Assembly: GCA_014706295.1 (NCBI GenBank) | Contig: JACSVZ010000002.1 | Location: 55,717,660 to 55,781,659 of the forward strand | Direction of reading: 5' to 3' | Source: Lycocorax pyrrhopterus obiensis | Taxonomy: Eukaryota; Chordata; Aves; Passeriformes; Paradisaeidae | Length of the DNA stretch: 64,000 nucleotides | Shown here: positions 25,036 to 36,203 of the stretch, in pieces | Layout of the letters: the number at the start of each line of letters is the position of its first letter | How positions within the stretch are numbered: the stretch's first letter is position 1 | Made by a program: the position numbers and the translations under genes | The notes under the pieces: generated by a model | Databases searched by the model: none | What the model was told of the DNA's origin: nothing | The model's input: only the letters and a program-made list of their open reading frames with translations

Positions 25036-28000
25036 GTAAGGTAACAGATACAACATAAATGCCAAAGCTAATCCCAGGGGAAAAAAGCTTAAATTTATCC
25101 TTGTATTTAACATCCATTTTCTTTAGGAACTGAATAATTGTCTACTCCATTTCAGCAAATTACATTACATCAGTCAGCAAAAGCAATTTCATATACAAGC
25201 TTTTGTGAGGGACATGGAGGGACTCATGTTGTGGAGAAGAAGTGAAAAAGTGGGGGTTTTTAGAGCCTGGTTATTAAAAGTTGAAACCTCTGATAACCAT
25301 TTCAGGACAATGGAAGGTCTCTCTTAGAAATCTACTGTTACATTACACTTAGATACTTTGCATTTCTGTGTTTTTATGATGACTGAGGTTCACTGATTTC
25401 AGCAGAGTTTCCTGAAAATCAGGCCAACTTGCTTGACCAGCAAAGAGATTGGTTGCATGTCTAGCAAAAACTACTTGGTAACTACTTTCCAAGAGGTAGA
25501 TGCCATTGGGAGAGGAGTATCCAGCAATAAATTCTTCAGATCCCTCAGACAAGGAGTTCCAGATCAGTAAAATGCCTTACCAGAGCAAGAAGCATCTCGA
25601 CTTGTTAAAAGACAGCCTTCACACTGTCTCTGATAAGGTGCAATTCTTTTACCCAGGCGCTGTTATAGGGTAAAACTGGGCTGATGCTAACACTTGCCAG
25701 CAGCCATCTGGTGTGGTAAATACGAAGGGTAAGGAACTTCAAGTGTTTTCATTTTTCAGTTCCCTGTTACCAATCCATAAACTTATCACAGTCAAGGTCA
25801 GGGACTGTCTTTGAGAGAACTAAATCTCAAATGCACACATGGGAACAAGTCCAGCATTATTTTGCTTCCCATGGCAGACATCCAGCAGCCTGACTTGCAC
25901 TGTTTAGCAGCATGTGTGCTGCAGGCTCTCCTAGCCGGCTGTGCTGAGACTGGAGGTCACAGCCCCAATGTGCTGTAAAAGGACATATTGCAACAGGTCG
26001 TGAAGCTAAAAAACATGGATTTAGAAACCTAAAACTAGCCACGCAATTCTTATTTTAAATTATATAGATGTGTGTATAGTTGGTTTATAGATTATACACT
26101 ACATAATATAATATATAAATTTTCTATGGGTTATAGATTTAAAGTACTTTTATAATCAGTTTTGAAGATTTTTAAGCACTGACTGGCCAGGTTCATTTGG
26201 AAAACAATGTCTGACCAGAGTCTAGAATATCTCATAACTTCTCTGTTTCTCTGGCATTTGGGATATACTTCTGCTTTCTGTGTTAGAAATAGTAAAAGAA
26301 AAAAATAGTCTGTGCAATTAAGATGGAAGAATAACCATGAGAATGGAAAAATGTGAGATTGGAAGAGGCCCAGGGTTTATGTCTCAATGACACAGTTTTG
26401 ATAAAGGAGTTATTGCTGCTGATACCTATATGACTGATTTCATATTACTCAATTCATATCATAAAAAGGCTTGAGATGAACTGTTTGAAAATGTGGAAGA
26501 TAAGAGAAATATCACCCTGTGAGTCTTTAGGTAAGACTTGCACAAGTTCAATTCTTGGTCTCCACTAGAGTTAATACAGTCCTTTGCTTCCTGGGTTAAT
26601 CTCAATACTTTGAGCTCTTTTAAATTTTATAGGGCTCATTCGGTACATGTGAAGCAACTGCCATTTTGTTGCATGAAAGCTTTGACAGAAATTCCAATTA
26701 ACAGAAACAAATAGCTATAACTGGGGTTACATAGCTGTTTTTGCACGCATATGTGCTGAGGCAAAGGAAGTTGAGATGCCTTTCCCAGAGTCAGAGATGA
26801 CAGTCACGCTTTGCCAGATGAGTTCTAGTGCTTTATCCACAGATTTGCATGATCAATAAAGTATCCAATAATTTAAGGGGTTTTTTTAGAGAAAAGTGAT
26901 TAAAACTGTGTAGCTGCTATCAGCCAGTATTTTAATTTATCTTAGTTTGAAACATAAATATATATAAATAATACTTTGCAGTCACTAGTTACTGGATTTA
27001 TTAAAATTTTGGCAATATTAAAGTTGAGATAAAACTGATATGGGAAAGTTGCAGTCCTACGGAGGAATCTTGTCTGATTGTAAATATTTTTTAGACAAAA
27101 TTGGCCAAGTACATCCTACATTCATTCCTAAATTGTGTGTGTGAAGAAATAAAAAAAAATCCCAACATTATATTAGAATTTAGTTTTTAAACGTGGAATG
27201 AAAGAACAGATTTTAATTAGATGGAGATTTGGATATTTTAGAACCGCCAGTGAGAATAAGAATTTACCCAGATTTTAGGACTAGATTATAAAATAAATCA
27301 TATTTTTATTAAGAAATTAATTAGAGCTAAGCTGTGGTGCTGGAAGGCAGCTGTTTACACAGAAAAGAGCAGGAGCTGGAGCAAACTCATTGTAACAGAA
27401 CTGAGCACTGGCAGCAGTGCAGAATGTGCTGGCTGCGCCCGTGTCTCAGCCCTATGTGGAAAGTACACTTGCTGTGTGCACAACTACACCACAAGTGGCA
27501 CAACACAATGGACAAATCCTCAAACATGCTGATGTTTTGCAAATGGAGTAAACAGTTCCTTTAAGTTGAAGAAGAATACTAGAATACATGTAAATATTTC
27601 ACATTACACACTGCTAGAATTAATAGCATTAGCAGGAGTGAGATTTCAGGGACATTGCAGCACAAAATTCTATTTTGAATCAGAATAAGTTTACTGTGCG
27701 TTGTACTAAGATGAGTATGGTAATTATTTCATTAATTATTTGTAGAACTAAAATTGCACAGTTTAGGGGGTTCTTGTCAATGGAAGTGATGTTAAATGTT
27801 TGGTTGTTTCACTTCAAATAAAAGCTTATTTATTCATGTGCAAGATCACAGCCATGTTTATACACACATAAAAAGCTTTTTAGCATGAGCTTGATCAGTT
27901 TTTGAGTGCTTTGTTTCTCTGTTTATTTTCATATTTAATGTAGACGTTGTGCATCCTCTGGTTTAAGTGCATACAGATTCAGAAGGGGTGAGCAGCTTTT

Positions 28001-29858
28001 CCCTGACTTCCATAAGATACCATGCATAAGGCAGACTGGCAAGGATTGCCCCATATTTGCCTATTTTGTTGGACAGCCCAACTTGTGGCTTTTTGTATCT
28101 TGTTCATCTACTCTGGGTAACTTAGCACAGGCGTCTGTGGGGACATGCTCTCATACTTGCCAGATTCTCTGCAGCATAGCTCACTCTCCACACTCATACC
28201 TCACCTGTGGTTGCCTATGTGCAGAAGGAGCAGAAAGAGCAGGAGGAGCTCTCATGGTGTTGCCCACAGCAATACATTTTGCTTTTTTACGTGGAGATTG
28301 GCCTATACCCCTTTGGTGGCTTCCAGATGCTTGTGGAAAGTGGAGCAGGGGAGGAGGTTGCTTTTCTTCAGGCCAGCTACCCACATGCTAGACAAGCCTG
28401 TGGTTTCATAAGCACTGGCAAAACTTCAGGAGGGAAAGGCAGTGATGGCTGGTTTATTTTGGTGAGTGCTGTCCCAAACATGCTTCCCTCAGGTGTCAGG
28501 ACTGCAGCAATGTGTGAGGGAAAAGTCTCCTTTGGGCATTGTGTATTCATGTACATGTAGACCAGGTATACACCATGCAAATGCAAAACCAAAGCATGAT
28601 ATATTATAACACAATAAATATTCCATTAATGATAGTAGTGCTTTACAATGTTTTGGATTGAAATTTCTACATTTCAACTGGCTTGAGTTGTGAAGTGAAT
28701 TATTTAATCCATATCATTTTAGATTAAGTGCACAGAAAAAAAAAGTCATCAAAGAGGGAATGTGTAAGTGAACACCAGGCTGGACATTTGGGCAGCTGAG
28801 TGATCTGTGGAGCCAGTTGTGGAAGTGATTTTCAAAACAAAGATTTTATATTAATTTACATTCATTGCAGCAACATTATTTTGTTTCTCTGTGGTATGTT
28901 TAACACAGGAGATGGACTTTTATCAAAACTTATTTATCTTGACATTAAGCATCTCTCTGAGCTGAGCCTGTCCCTGTGGTATCCAAGCTCTGACTTGTCT
29001 AAAATGAGGTTTCTAGCATTGCTTTCTGGATTCCTGGGTCAAAGAATTGATCTCTAGGTGTCCCTTATCTAATAAGAACCTCTTCTTTGTGGGTTTTTGA
29101 GAGGATGGTAGAGAGGAGGGCAAGGAGAATAACAGCCACATACGTTCTTTTTTGACTAGCCAGAGGGTACCTGCATTTCAGGGCTAGCTACACAGTAAGT
29201 ACTGTTTTGCCTTTTGTCTTAAAATGAGAGTTTGAAGACTTTTTTTTTTTAGTTTTTAGGAGAAATAACTTGTGACTGCACAAGTGTCTTTGAAAGAACA
29301 CTTGTATTCCCCTACACAGAGTAGTTGCCATTGCCTCACATATTATTCCAGCATTCAGAAGATATCTGAAGCTAACCAAGGCTAAAGCTAACTTGAAATT
29401 CATCTATGTAGCAAAACCAAAAAAGTTTTCCCGTTTTTGGAAGGAGACGCTTTCTCTTACTTAGGGCTTCAAACATTAAGTCTTTTTAAATGGGCCAAAA
29501 CATACAGCTCATCATGTTCCAGTGAAAGAAAAAAAAATACTCCTAAACTCTGCACATAATCTTTGCCAGTGGTTGCTCTGTATTCTGTGTTACAAGACCC
29601 AAACCATTTTCTCTCCCTTTCATTTACAGCTCAAGTGGCAGTGTGTAACTACTGTTTCCTGAGCAGTTGTCACACCAACCCCCTTTCCTGGTGGCCAGGT
29701 TTTGGAGTAGTAGCTCTGCAATGAAATAGAACTGATTTTAAAAAAATACCACATAAACAAAACAACACCACATTTTCCTCACGAGGTGCATAGGGAAATA
29801 CAGTTACAGCACAAAACCTCTTTGGGTTTCACTGTAGGGGAGTAGTGTGGCTGTTAAA

Positions 29859-29900
29859 CATACATACATACACACACACACATACGCATATATATACATA
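29859..29900. repeat. (CATA)n/(CA)n/(TA)n microsatellite
   Basis: An ACATACATACATACACACAC-type run directly abutting the 3' end of the minus-strand CR1 at 29901. Confidence 0.85.
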
Positions 29901-30642
29901 ATCATAGAATCAAGGTTGAAAAAGACCTCCAAGATCATTGAGTCCAACCTTTGACCAATCACTATCTTGTCAACTAGACCAATGGCACCAAGTGCCACAT
30001 CCAGTCATTTCTTGAACACTACCAGAGATAGTGACTCTAGCACTTCCCTGGGCAGCCCATTCCAGTGCTTAACCACTGTTTCAGTGAAGAAATTCTTCCT
30101 GATGTCCAACCAAAAACTCCCCTGGCACAGCTTGAGGCCTTTTCCTCTCGTCCTGTCACTAGTTGCCTGAGAGAAGTAGCTGACTCCCATCTGCTACAGC
30201 CTACTTTTGGGTAGTAGTAGAGATCAGTAAGGTCTCTCCTGACCCTTCTTTTTTCCAGGCTAAACAACCCTAGCTCCGTCAGCTACTCATTTTATTATTT
30301 ATTCCATAGACCCTTCATCAGTTTCATTGTCCCTTCTCATGACTTGTGCCAGCATCTCAATGTCTTTCCTGAAGTGAATGGCTCAAAACTGGACACAGTA
30401 CTTGAGGTGCAGACTCACCAGTGCTGAGTACAGGGGGACAATCACTTCCCTGGTCCTGCTGGCCACACTATTGCTCATACAGGCCAGGATGCCATTTGCC
30501 TTCTTGGCCACATGGGCGCACTGCTGGCTCATGTTCAGCCAGCTGTTGACCAGAACCCCCAGGTCCTTTCCCACTGGGCAGCTTTCCAGTCACTCTGTCC
30601 CCGTCTTGTAGTGATGCATGGGGTTGTTGTGACCAAAGTATA
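29901..30642 (-). mobile_element. CR1 LINE 3' fragment (minus strand)
   Basis: On the plus strand it starts with the reversed CR1 tail ATCATAGAATCAAGGTTG, then AAAAGACCTCCAAGATCATTG. On the minus strand frame fragments read [26 protein letters not shown] and [17 protein letters not shown], which are CR1 ORF2 C-terminal text. Its 5' end is truncated at about 30642, next to the ATCTCT microsatellite. It is broken by frameshifts. Confidence 0.92.
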
Positions 30643-30677
30643 CATTTATATATGTGTACATATCCATATCCATTTCC

Positions 30678-30740
30678 TATCTCTATCTCTATCTCTATCT
30701 CTATCTCTATCTCTATCTCTGTCTCTGTCTCTCTCTCCCC
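30678..30740. repeat. (CTATCT)n hexamer microsatellite
   Basis: A tandem CTATCT run, grading into CTGTCT and CTCTCTCC, between the CR1 at 29901-30642 and the solo LTR at 31093. Confidence 0.95.
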
Positions 30741-31092
30741 CCCACTCTATTTATACATATAATCTGTCTAGTAAGAGTACATTTCAATTTAAAAAAAGTC
30801 CCCCAGCGGGTCGTAATAGCTATATAATTTCGAATGTTGTTTTTAGAGGTGGGGACGGAGAAACCTATTGAAACTGAGTGGCATTTCATATCTTTGGTGG
30901 AAGTTGTTGTGTCTATTCAGAGTTCACATGCTTCTTCCTTTCTGTACATATAAGTCCAAGATTGAACCATTATGTACTATGGTGAAGCCAAAAATTAAGG
31001 ATCATAATTGTTCAGATAAACAAGGCAGTCAGCTCAACTTGCTATGAGAGCACTTACTAGGCACTACTGATGGGAAGGGTGTATTTCACAGC

Positions 31093-31709
31093 TGTGCTAG
31101 TTTGAAAGCAAACCAGCAGAGGAATTAACTCCACACAAATATTTTGTGAGAGATTCCAAGTTAGAACTACAATTTAATAGGAAAATTACAATAAAGGCAG
31201 TAGTACAGAAACACTGGCTTAAACTGACAAAGTCAGAGTACAACCTAATACCCTGTTGGTCAGGGCGGTGGTAGGAGTCTGATTAAACGGTGACTGCAGT
31301 CCCGCTGGAGGGAGTGATGTGGTCTTGTCAAAGCGGTGATCCTGTAGAAAAGGTCTGGTCCTTCTCTGGAAGTCCAGTGGTGGTTATCGAGAGCTCCTGC
31401 CCTCTGGGAATCCAGTAGTGGTCCTCTCATGGTATTCCAAGCCTCAGATTATATACAGGTAGGCATGTTCAGTTCCTCCCCCCAGGTGGGGCATCTCACA
31501 ATGAGATAGTGTAATTCTATGAGTGATGCTGGGAGACATTGATGGCCCATTAGTGGAGATGCCCCCCTCCCAGGTGCTGCTGCTCCCCCAGAGGGAGTTA
31601 TCAGGGCTGAGTCACAGATAAAGAACACTGCTCCACCCATTTTAACAGTTTATGTAGATGGCAGTAGAATATGTACTTTTGGTTACATTTTACATTGTAA
31701 CCCAAGAGA
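31093..31709 (-). mobile_element. solo LTR of the same family as the 34-41 kb ERV, with perfect 5-bp TSD
   Basis: Read on the minus strand, it aligns along its length with the LTRs of the ERV at 34028-40962. Shared blocks include CTAGTTTGAAA at the left edge, CAGTCAGGGTGG-like text, GGAATCCAG, CATCTCACAATG and the terminal CCCA-G block. It is flanked by ACAGC on both sides (31088-31092 and 31710-31714), a perfect 5-bp duplication. An AP-1-type TGAGTCA lies at 31608-31614. No interior is attached. It differs enough from the 34-41 kb LTRs to be an older or sister subfamily. Confidence 0.88.
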
Positions 31710-33358
31710 ACAGCTCAAAAAGGTCTTCCCCGCAGAGATGTAGATGGATGCACCAATTGCCTCGGAACTTACGAAGTCTATATTTCTTCTAATTTCTTTT
31801 GGTTTTTTTCTTCTTCATCATCTTTCCTCAATTTAAAACCATGTCAACACTATATTTTCAAACTTCCTTCCAAGTTCCTGCCCACCTTTTACCTCTAATT
31901 TTTCAGGTTGTCTCAATCACAAAAATATGATCCCTATGTGTAGGAACCTAATAGCCCATACCTGTCCTGTCTGTCCATAAAAACTGTGACTTTATTTGGG
32001 TTCTCTGAAATTCCTCTTTCTGTAGTCCTCGAAGCATCGCATTCTCTACAGTTCTTCTGACAAACTTTTCAATTTTATTGCTTTTGTTACCCATTTATCT
32101 AGTTGCTTTAAGTAAATTGTTACTTGCTATCTCACGTGTAGGCTTCTCAGGGTACTACTTTTTTGATATAGACTCTAGGTTCAGTAAACCTAGAATAAGT
32201 TTTTTCGATATTATCCTGTTACAAGTATTAAAAGTGCAGTCAGGTGATAATTAATTTCTGTGATTCAAGACCAAGCCTATATTATCTCCCAAACATGGAT
32301 AGATCTTAATTTTGTATAATAGCTAGGAAACCTTTAGGAGGAAATGGGACAATGGAAGTGGTTGGCTGTCTGTACAAATAATGAAGTTTTTACCAGGCAG
32401 AAGTTGAGTGGATCATCTGAAGTGTGCTTATTGTCTTAAAGAACAATCAAAACTTGTTTTATTGTTTCCTTTTCCTGAACCAAAGCAAGCACCACAAAAT
32501 GTTTGTAGACCCTTGGCTTCCTGAGACCAAAAGGGTTTGTATTCTTGCAACGGTGACTCAAATTTTGGGTTTTCTACAGTACATTACTCTGATGATTTGC
32601 TGTGCTTTTTGAATTCTGACTGGATGCTGCAGGAAGATTGAGTTTGGTCATCTTTTATTTGTTCTTACACAATTAAATGGTTAGTGCTGCTGTTGTAGCC
32701 AAGACACTTCCTTCACCAGTGAGCTTGCTGGCTGCCATGTAATATTTGTTCACTACCCTCAAGAGAAAGATTGGCAACATTTCAGTGGTGGTATGTGTCC
32801 AGTACTTGTAAAATGCCTTTGTTATCTTTCTTGATAAAATGAGCTATGTAAATGTGCAACAACAATATTGTGACTGAGTGTTCTCTGTGGTCTCAGTGTC
32901 CTCCAAATGAGAGCTGTGCATGCCAGTGTACTTTGAGAACATCACAGCCATTGCAGCTGTGTTGCTCTTATCCTGGCACCATGCAAACAAATGTAATCTA
33001 CTGGCAAGAGAGAGGTAGGGTTGTGATTCAGAATGTCTTTCAGAAAACAGGAAAGATAGCCATCATTTTCAGAAGTCTAAACCAGAAAAAGAATGCATGT
33101 GTAGACTGAAAAATTGCAAATAAATACCAAGATTTCCCAGTACCAGAACACAATATGTGTATTTATTGGTACTTATTAGCATCTCTCAGACCCAAATGCC
33201 GATAACAGAGCAAATGTGATTTGCCTAGTCTGAGTTCTGTCTTTAGGCTTGGTGTCACAGTGGGAGATCCTGTATTATAACTTACACCAGCCATAGCCAT
33301 TTCCTCCTGGTTTGGCTAACCCATGAAAGTGACTTATTCTGATAATTGTGAACATGGC

Positions 33359-34024
33359 TGTCTTGGTTTGAGACAAATTTGGAGGAAAAATGTCCGAAAT
33401 GAACGTCCCTCTGTTAGAAGGCAGATTTCAACAGCCCCACCCCACCAGGTTCAGAAAGAAATTCCTCGGAGGAAAGTGAAAAAACCCTATTTATTTAACA
33501 AGCAAAGTGCATGCAGGCATGGAAAAAAGAATGATGTTAAATAACAAAACTTATTGCTGTGGAGAAGAAACCTGGATAGATTCAAAGTCCTTTGTGGGTG
33601 TGGCTCTCTCGTCTCCGGAGCTGGGGTTTGGCATGGGCCCCTCTGGGCCATGGTGTAGGGCCTCCCGGTGATGTTCTGGTGTTGCTGAACAGTCCAGAAG
33701 AAAAGAAGAAGAAGCCAAAGTCCCAGGAAACTTCTTGCTTTAGCTAATGAACAAGAAAATAGCTAAAAGGCAAGAGTTTAACTCTCCGTCTCTCTCCTGA
33801 GAAAAGAGAGCCAAAAGCTGGCTAAAAGCAGGAAGGTGCTTTCCTCCGCTCTACTGCAAGAATGCAGGGGAGTGTATATTTGTGTCCTTGAACACAAAAC
33901 TGCTTGGCTCTTTTTTTTTTCACTTTCTCTTGGACCCAGCTTAAAGACACGGAAAGGCTAAGGATTCATGTCTGGCATAGAGCAGGCGATAGGGGATACA
34001 GCATCATAAAGTCACCCCAAGATA
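33359..34024 (-). mobile_element. solo LTR (second family), right edge cut by an ERV insertion
   Basis: It begins TGTCTTGGTTTGAGACAAATTTGG and ends CCAAGATA, closely resembling the LTR at 53095-53725 (shared GGAGGAAAGTGAAAAAA, TTTATTTAACAA and a similar right end). The TTATTTAA reads as TTAAATAA on the minus strand, supporting minus orientation. The left flank is ATGGC (33354-33358). The matching ATGGT is found not at the right edge but beyond the ERV (40965-40969), because the ERV inserted exactly across this LTR's right end. Confidence 0.82.
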
Positions 34025-34027
34025 ATG

Positions 34028-34601
34028 TGGCCTGGGTTGCAGTGTATTCTATTACCATCCTCATGAGCTGTTGAAACAGGTGGGGCAGTGTTTCCTTGCC
34101 TCCTCCCTCTGGACTATCTTCTGTTAATTGGCCCATCCATGCCCTGCCGCATGACTCATAGATAATTCCCTCCGGATTATTTTCTGTTAATGAGCCCATC
34201 AACGCCTTGCCTCATGACTCATCATCCCATTGTGAGATGCTCCACCCAGAGGGAGGAACCAAGCATTCCATCCTGGATATAATCTGAGATTCCAAACACC
34301 GCAGACACCCCTTTCAGCTGGATTCCCAGAGGACAGGAGCTACATAGCCACCACTGGACCTTCCGAGGAGGAGCAGACCCTTCTATAGGATCACTGCTTC
34401 AACAGAACCACATCCACCACTTCAGGAGGACTGCAGCCACCATTTTATTGGACTGCTACCGCCACCCTGACTAACAGGGTGTCAGGTTGTATCCTGACTC
34501 TGCCAGTTTAAACCAGTGTTTTCTGCCTTTTTTTAAAATTTCCCTATTAAATTGTTGTTCTGACCTGGTGCCTCCCACTGGTTTGTTTTCAAAATAGTAC
34601 A
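34028..34601 (+). repeat. 5' LTR of plus-strand ERV
   Basis: It runs TGGCCTGGGTTGCAG to TAGTACA, and aligns with the 3' LTR at 40453-40962. It is longer because of a tandem duplication of about 63 bp: units 34105-34159 and 34168-34222, each ending in an ATGACTCAT AP-1-type site (34152-34158 and 34215-34221). The 3' LTR has one unit. GATATAATC at about 34277 is a possible TATA element. The sequence CCCTATTAAATTG near the end is a weak poly(A)-like signal. Confidence 0.92.
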
Positions 34602-34606
34602 TATTT

Positions 34607-34624
34607 TGGCGCCCAGTGTGAGGC
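34607..34624 (+). other. retroviral primer binding site (Lys-tRNA-like)
   Basis: TGGCGCCCAGTGTGAGGC lies 5 nt after the 5' LTR. The TGGCGCCC start is that of tRNA-Lys-primed retroviruses. The remainder deviates, so the tRNA assignment is probable only. Confidence 0.75.
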
Positions 34625-34679
34625 TTGACCTGAGAGAAAGTCAGAATTACAATTTTGTGTTAACAGAAACCTATTCACC

Positions 34680-35173
34680 ATGGTGCTCAGCTTGTCTATA
34701 TGGGTATTGTTTCTTGCTGTCTGTATTTTTCCTCACACGGGGAACTACCTGCCTGTTGTATTGCTCCTGTTGAAACCAGGGAATGGTATGAGAATTGCTT
34801 TACTGGTTTATTATGTCTATAGCATAATAACCTGCGAGGCGATGAATACCATTCAGAATATATACTCAATTTTGTTTGGCTGTCCTAGTCTGGGCTGCTA
34901 CATCTGCGATCTCCTCAACAATCGTACCCAGCCCCTGGTGGGAAGAGTAGAGAGTGGTTTCTGCCAGCCTTTCAGGCCAGGTACAGCAGTTTTTGAAAAT
35001 ACTGAGTTCTCTCTGGATGTTAAGGATGGCATAATCTTCTTGTCAGTTCTATTTTCTTTTTTCTCTATGACCTGCACTGTGTACACCATGCTTAGAAATA
35101 GAACACTACTTGGTGTGGTGCAGCGTCTGCTTAAGGAGGAGGAAAAAAAGAGCAGAGCAACAAACACCATGTC
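34680..35173 (+). pseudogene. pre-gag leader ORF, hydrophobic small protein, interrupted by CR1
   Basis: An ATG 55 nt after the primer site opens a frame that stays clear up to the CR1 insertion. Residues 3-30 are strongly hydrophobic (LSLSIWVLFLAVC, then YLPVVLLLL). A short K-P-G-N-G-M-R-I-A-L-L motif and a Tyr/Ile-rich stretch with ITCE follow, then a second hydrophobic segment (IIFLSVLFSFFS) around residues 119-130 and a Lys/Glu-rich end. A similarly placed ORF in the minus-strand ERV (52512-52733) shares the K-x-G-x-x-x-RI-x-LL-x-Y and ITC positions. I do not recognise the protein. It could be a membrane-associated accessory product or an N-terminal extension of Gag. The frame continues into CR1 sequence and is therefore broken. 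Confidence 0.6.
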
Positions 35174-35862
35174 ACAGGATCACAGAATCACCAGGTTGGA
35201 AGAGACCTTCAAGATTGAGTCCAACCCATGCCCCAACACCTCAACTAAACTAAACCATGGCACTGAGCGCCACATCCAATCTCTTTTTAAACACGTCCAG
35301 GGATGGTGATTCCACCACCTCCCTGGGCAGACCATTCCAATATTTTATCACTCTTTCTGTAAAAAACCTTTTCCTAATTTCCAGCCTATATTTTCCTTGG
35401 CGCAGCTTAAGACTGTGTCCTCTTGTTCTGTTAGTTGTTGCCTGGAAAAAAAAACCAACCCCTACCTGACTACAACTACCTTTCAGGAAGTTGTAGAGAG
35501 TGATAAGGTCACCTCTGAGACTCCTTTTCTCCAGGCTTAACAACCCCAGTTCCCTCAGATGTTCCTCATAGGGCTTGTGTTCCAAGCCCTTCACCAGCCT
35601 TGTTGCCCTCCTCTGGACACGCTCAAGTGTCTCAATGTCCTTCCTGAACTGAGGGGCCCAGAACTGGACACAGTACTCAAGGTGTGGCCTCACCAGTGCT
35701 GAGTATAGGGGAAGAATGACTTTCCTGGTCCTGCTGGCCACACTGTTCCTGATACAGGCCAGGATGCCGTTGGCCTTTTTGGCCACCAAGGTACACTGCT
35801 GACTCATGTTGACTGTTGGCTGTCGACCAGTACCCCCAGGTCTCTTTCTGCCTGGGCACTGT
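35174..35862 (-). mobile_element. CR1 LINE 3' fragment nested in the ERV
   Basis: Its left end has the reversed tail CACAGGATCACAGAATCACC. The minus-strand frames read [53 protein letters not shown] and [20 protein letters not shown]. This is CR1 ORF2 C-terminal text in good condition (35250-35810 is one open frame). The 5' end is truncated at about 35862. CCATGTC occurs on both sides (35167-35173 and 35863-35869) and may be a target duplication. Confidence 0.93.
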
Positions 35863-36203
35863 CCATGTCTATACAGACTGTCGCAAAGAAGAAAGGAACC
35901 AAAAGCAAAACAACAGCGTCCGTGTCTACGCAGACTGTCACAGAGGGGAAAGAAACCAAACACAAAGCAACAGCGTCCGTGTCTACGCAGACTATCACAG
36001 AGGAGAAGGAAACCAAAAGAACCGTCAGCATCTCCCCACAAACCGTCACCGAACCAGAACAGCCTAAACCAGTAGCAGTTGCCCCTATTCAGAAGAAGAA
36101 ATCAAAAAGCAAATCAGTCCGCATAGCAACTGACGAGGATGCAGCAGGACCCAGCAGAAGAGACAGAGCCGGAGATCATCACTCGGTCGCTATCCCTGGG
36201 TGA
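35863..36203 (+). pseudogene. continuation of pre-gag frame: Ser/Thr-rich 19-residue repeats
   Basis: To the right of the CR1 the ERV resumes in the same reading frame as the 34680 ORF. It encodes three to four copies of a 19-residue unit with the core VSTQTVTE and Lys/Glu/Thr spacers. At DNA level the period is 57 bp, for example CAGCGTCCGTGTCTACGCAGACT at 35914 and again at 35971. A basic KKKSKSKS patch follows. The frame then closes at 36203, overlapping the start of the gag-like frame (36139) by 65 nt in a different phase. The domain is low-complexity and unrecognised. It could be a matrix-like or linker segment. Confidence 0.55.

Noticed and set aside
35250..36041. 263-codon minus-strand open frame as a host gene
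   Set aside because: Most of it is CR1 ORF2 text. The start is read-through into ERV repeat sequence.
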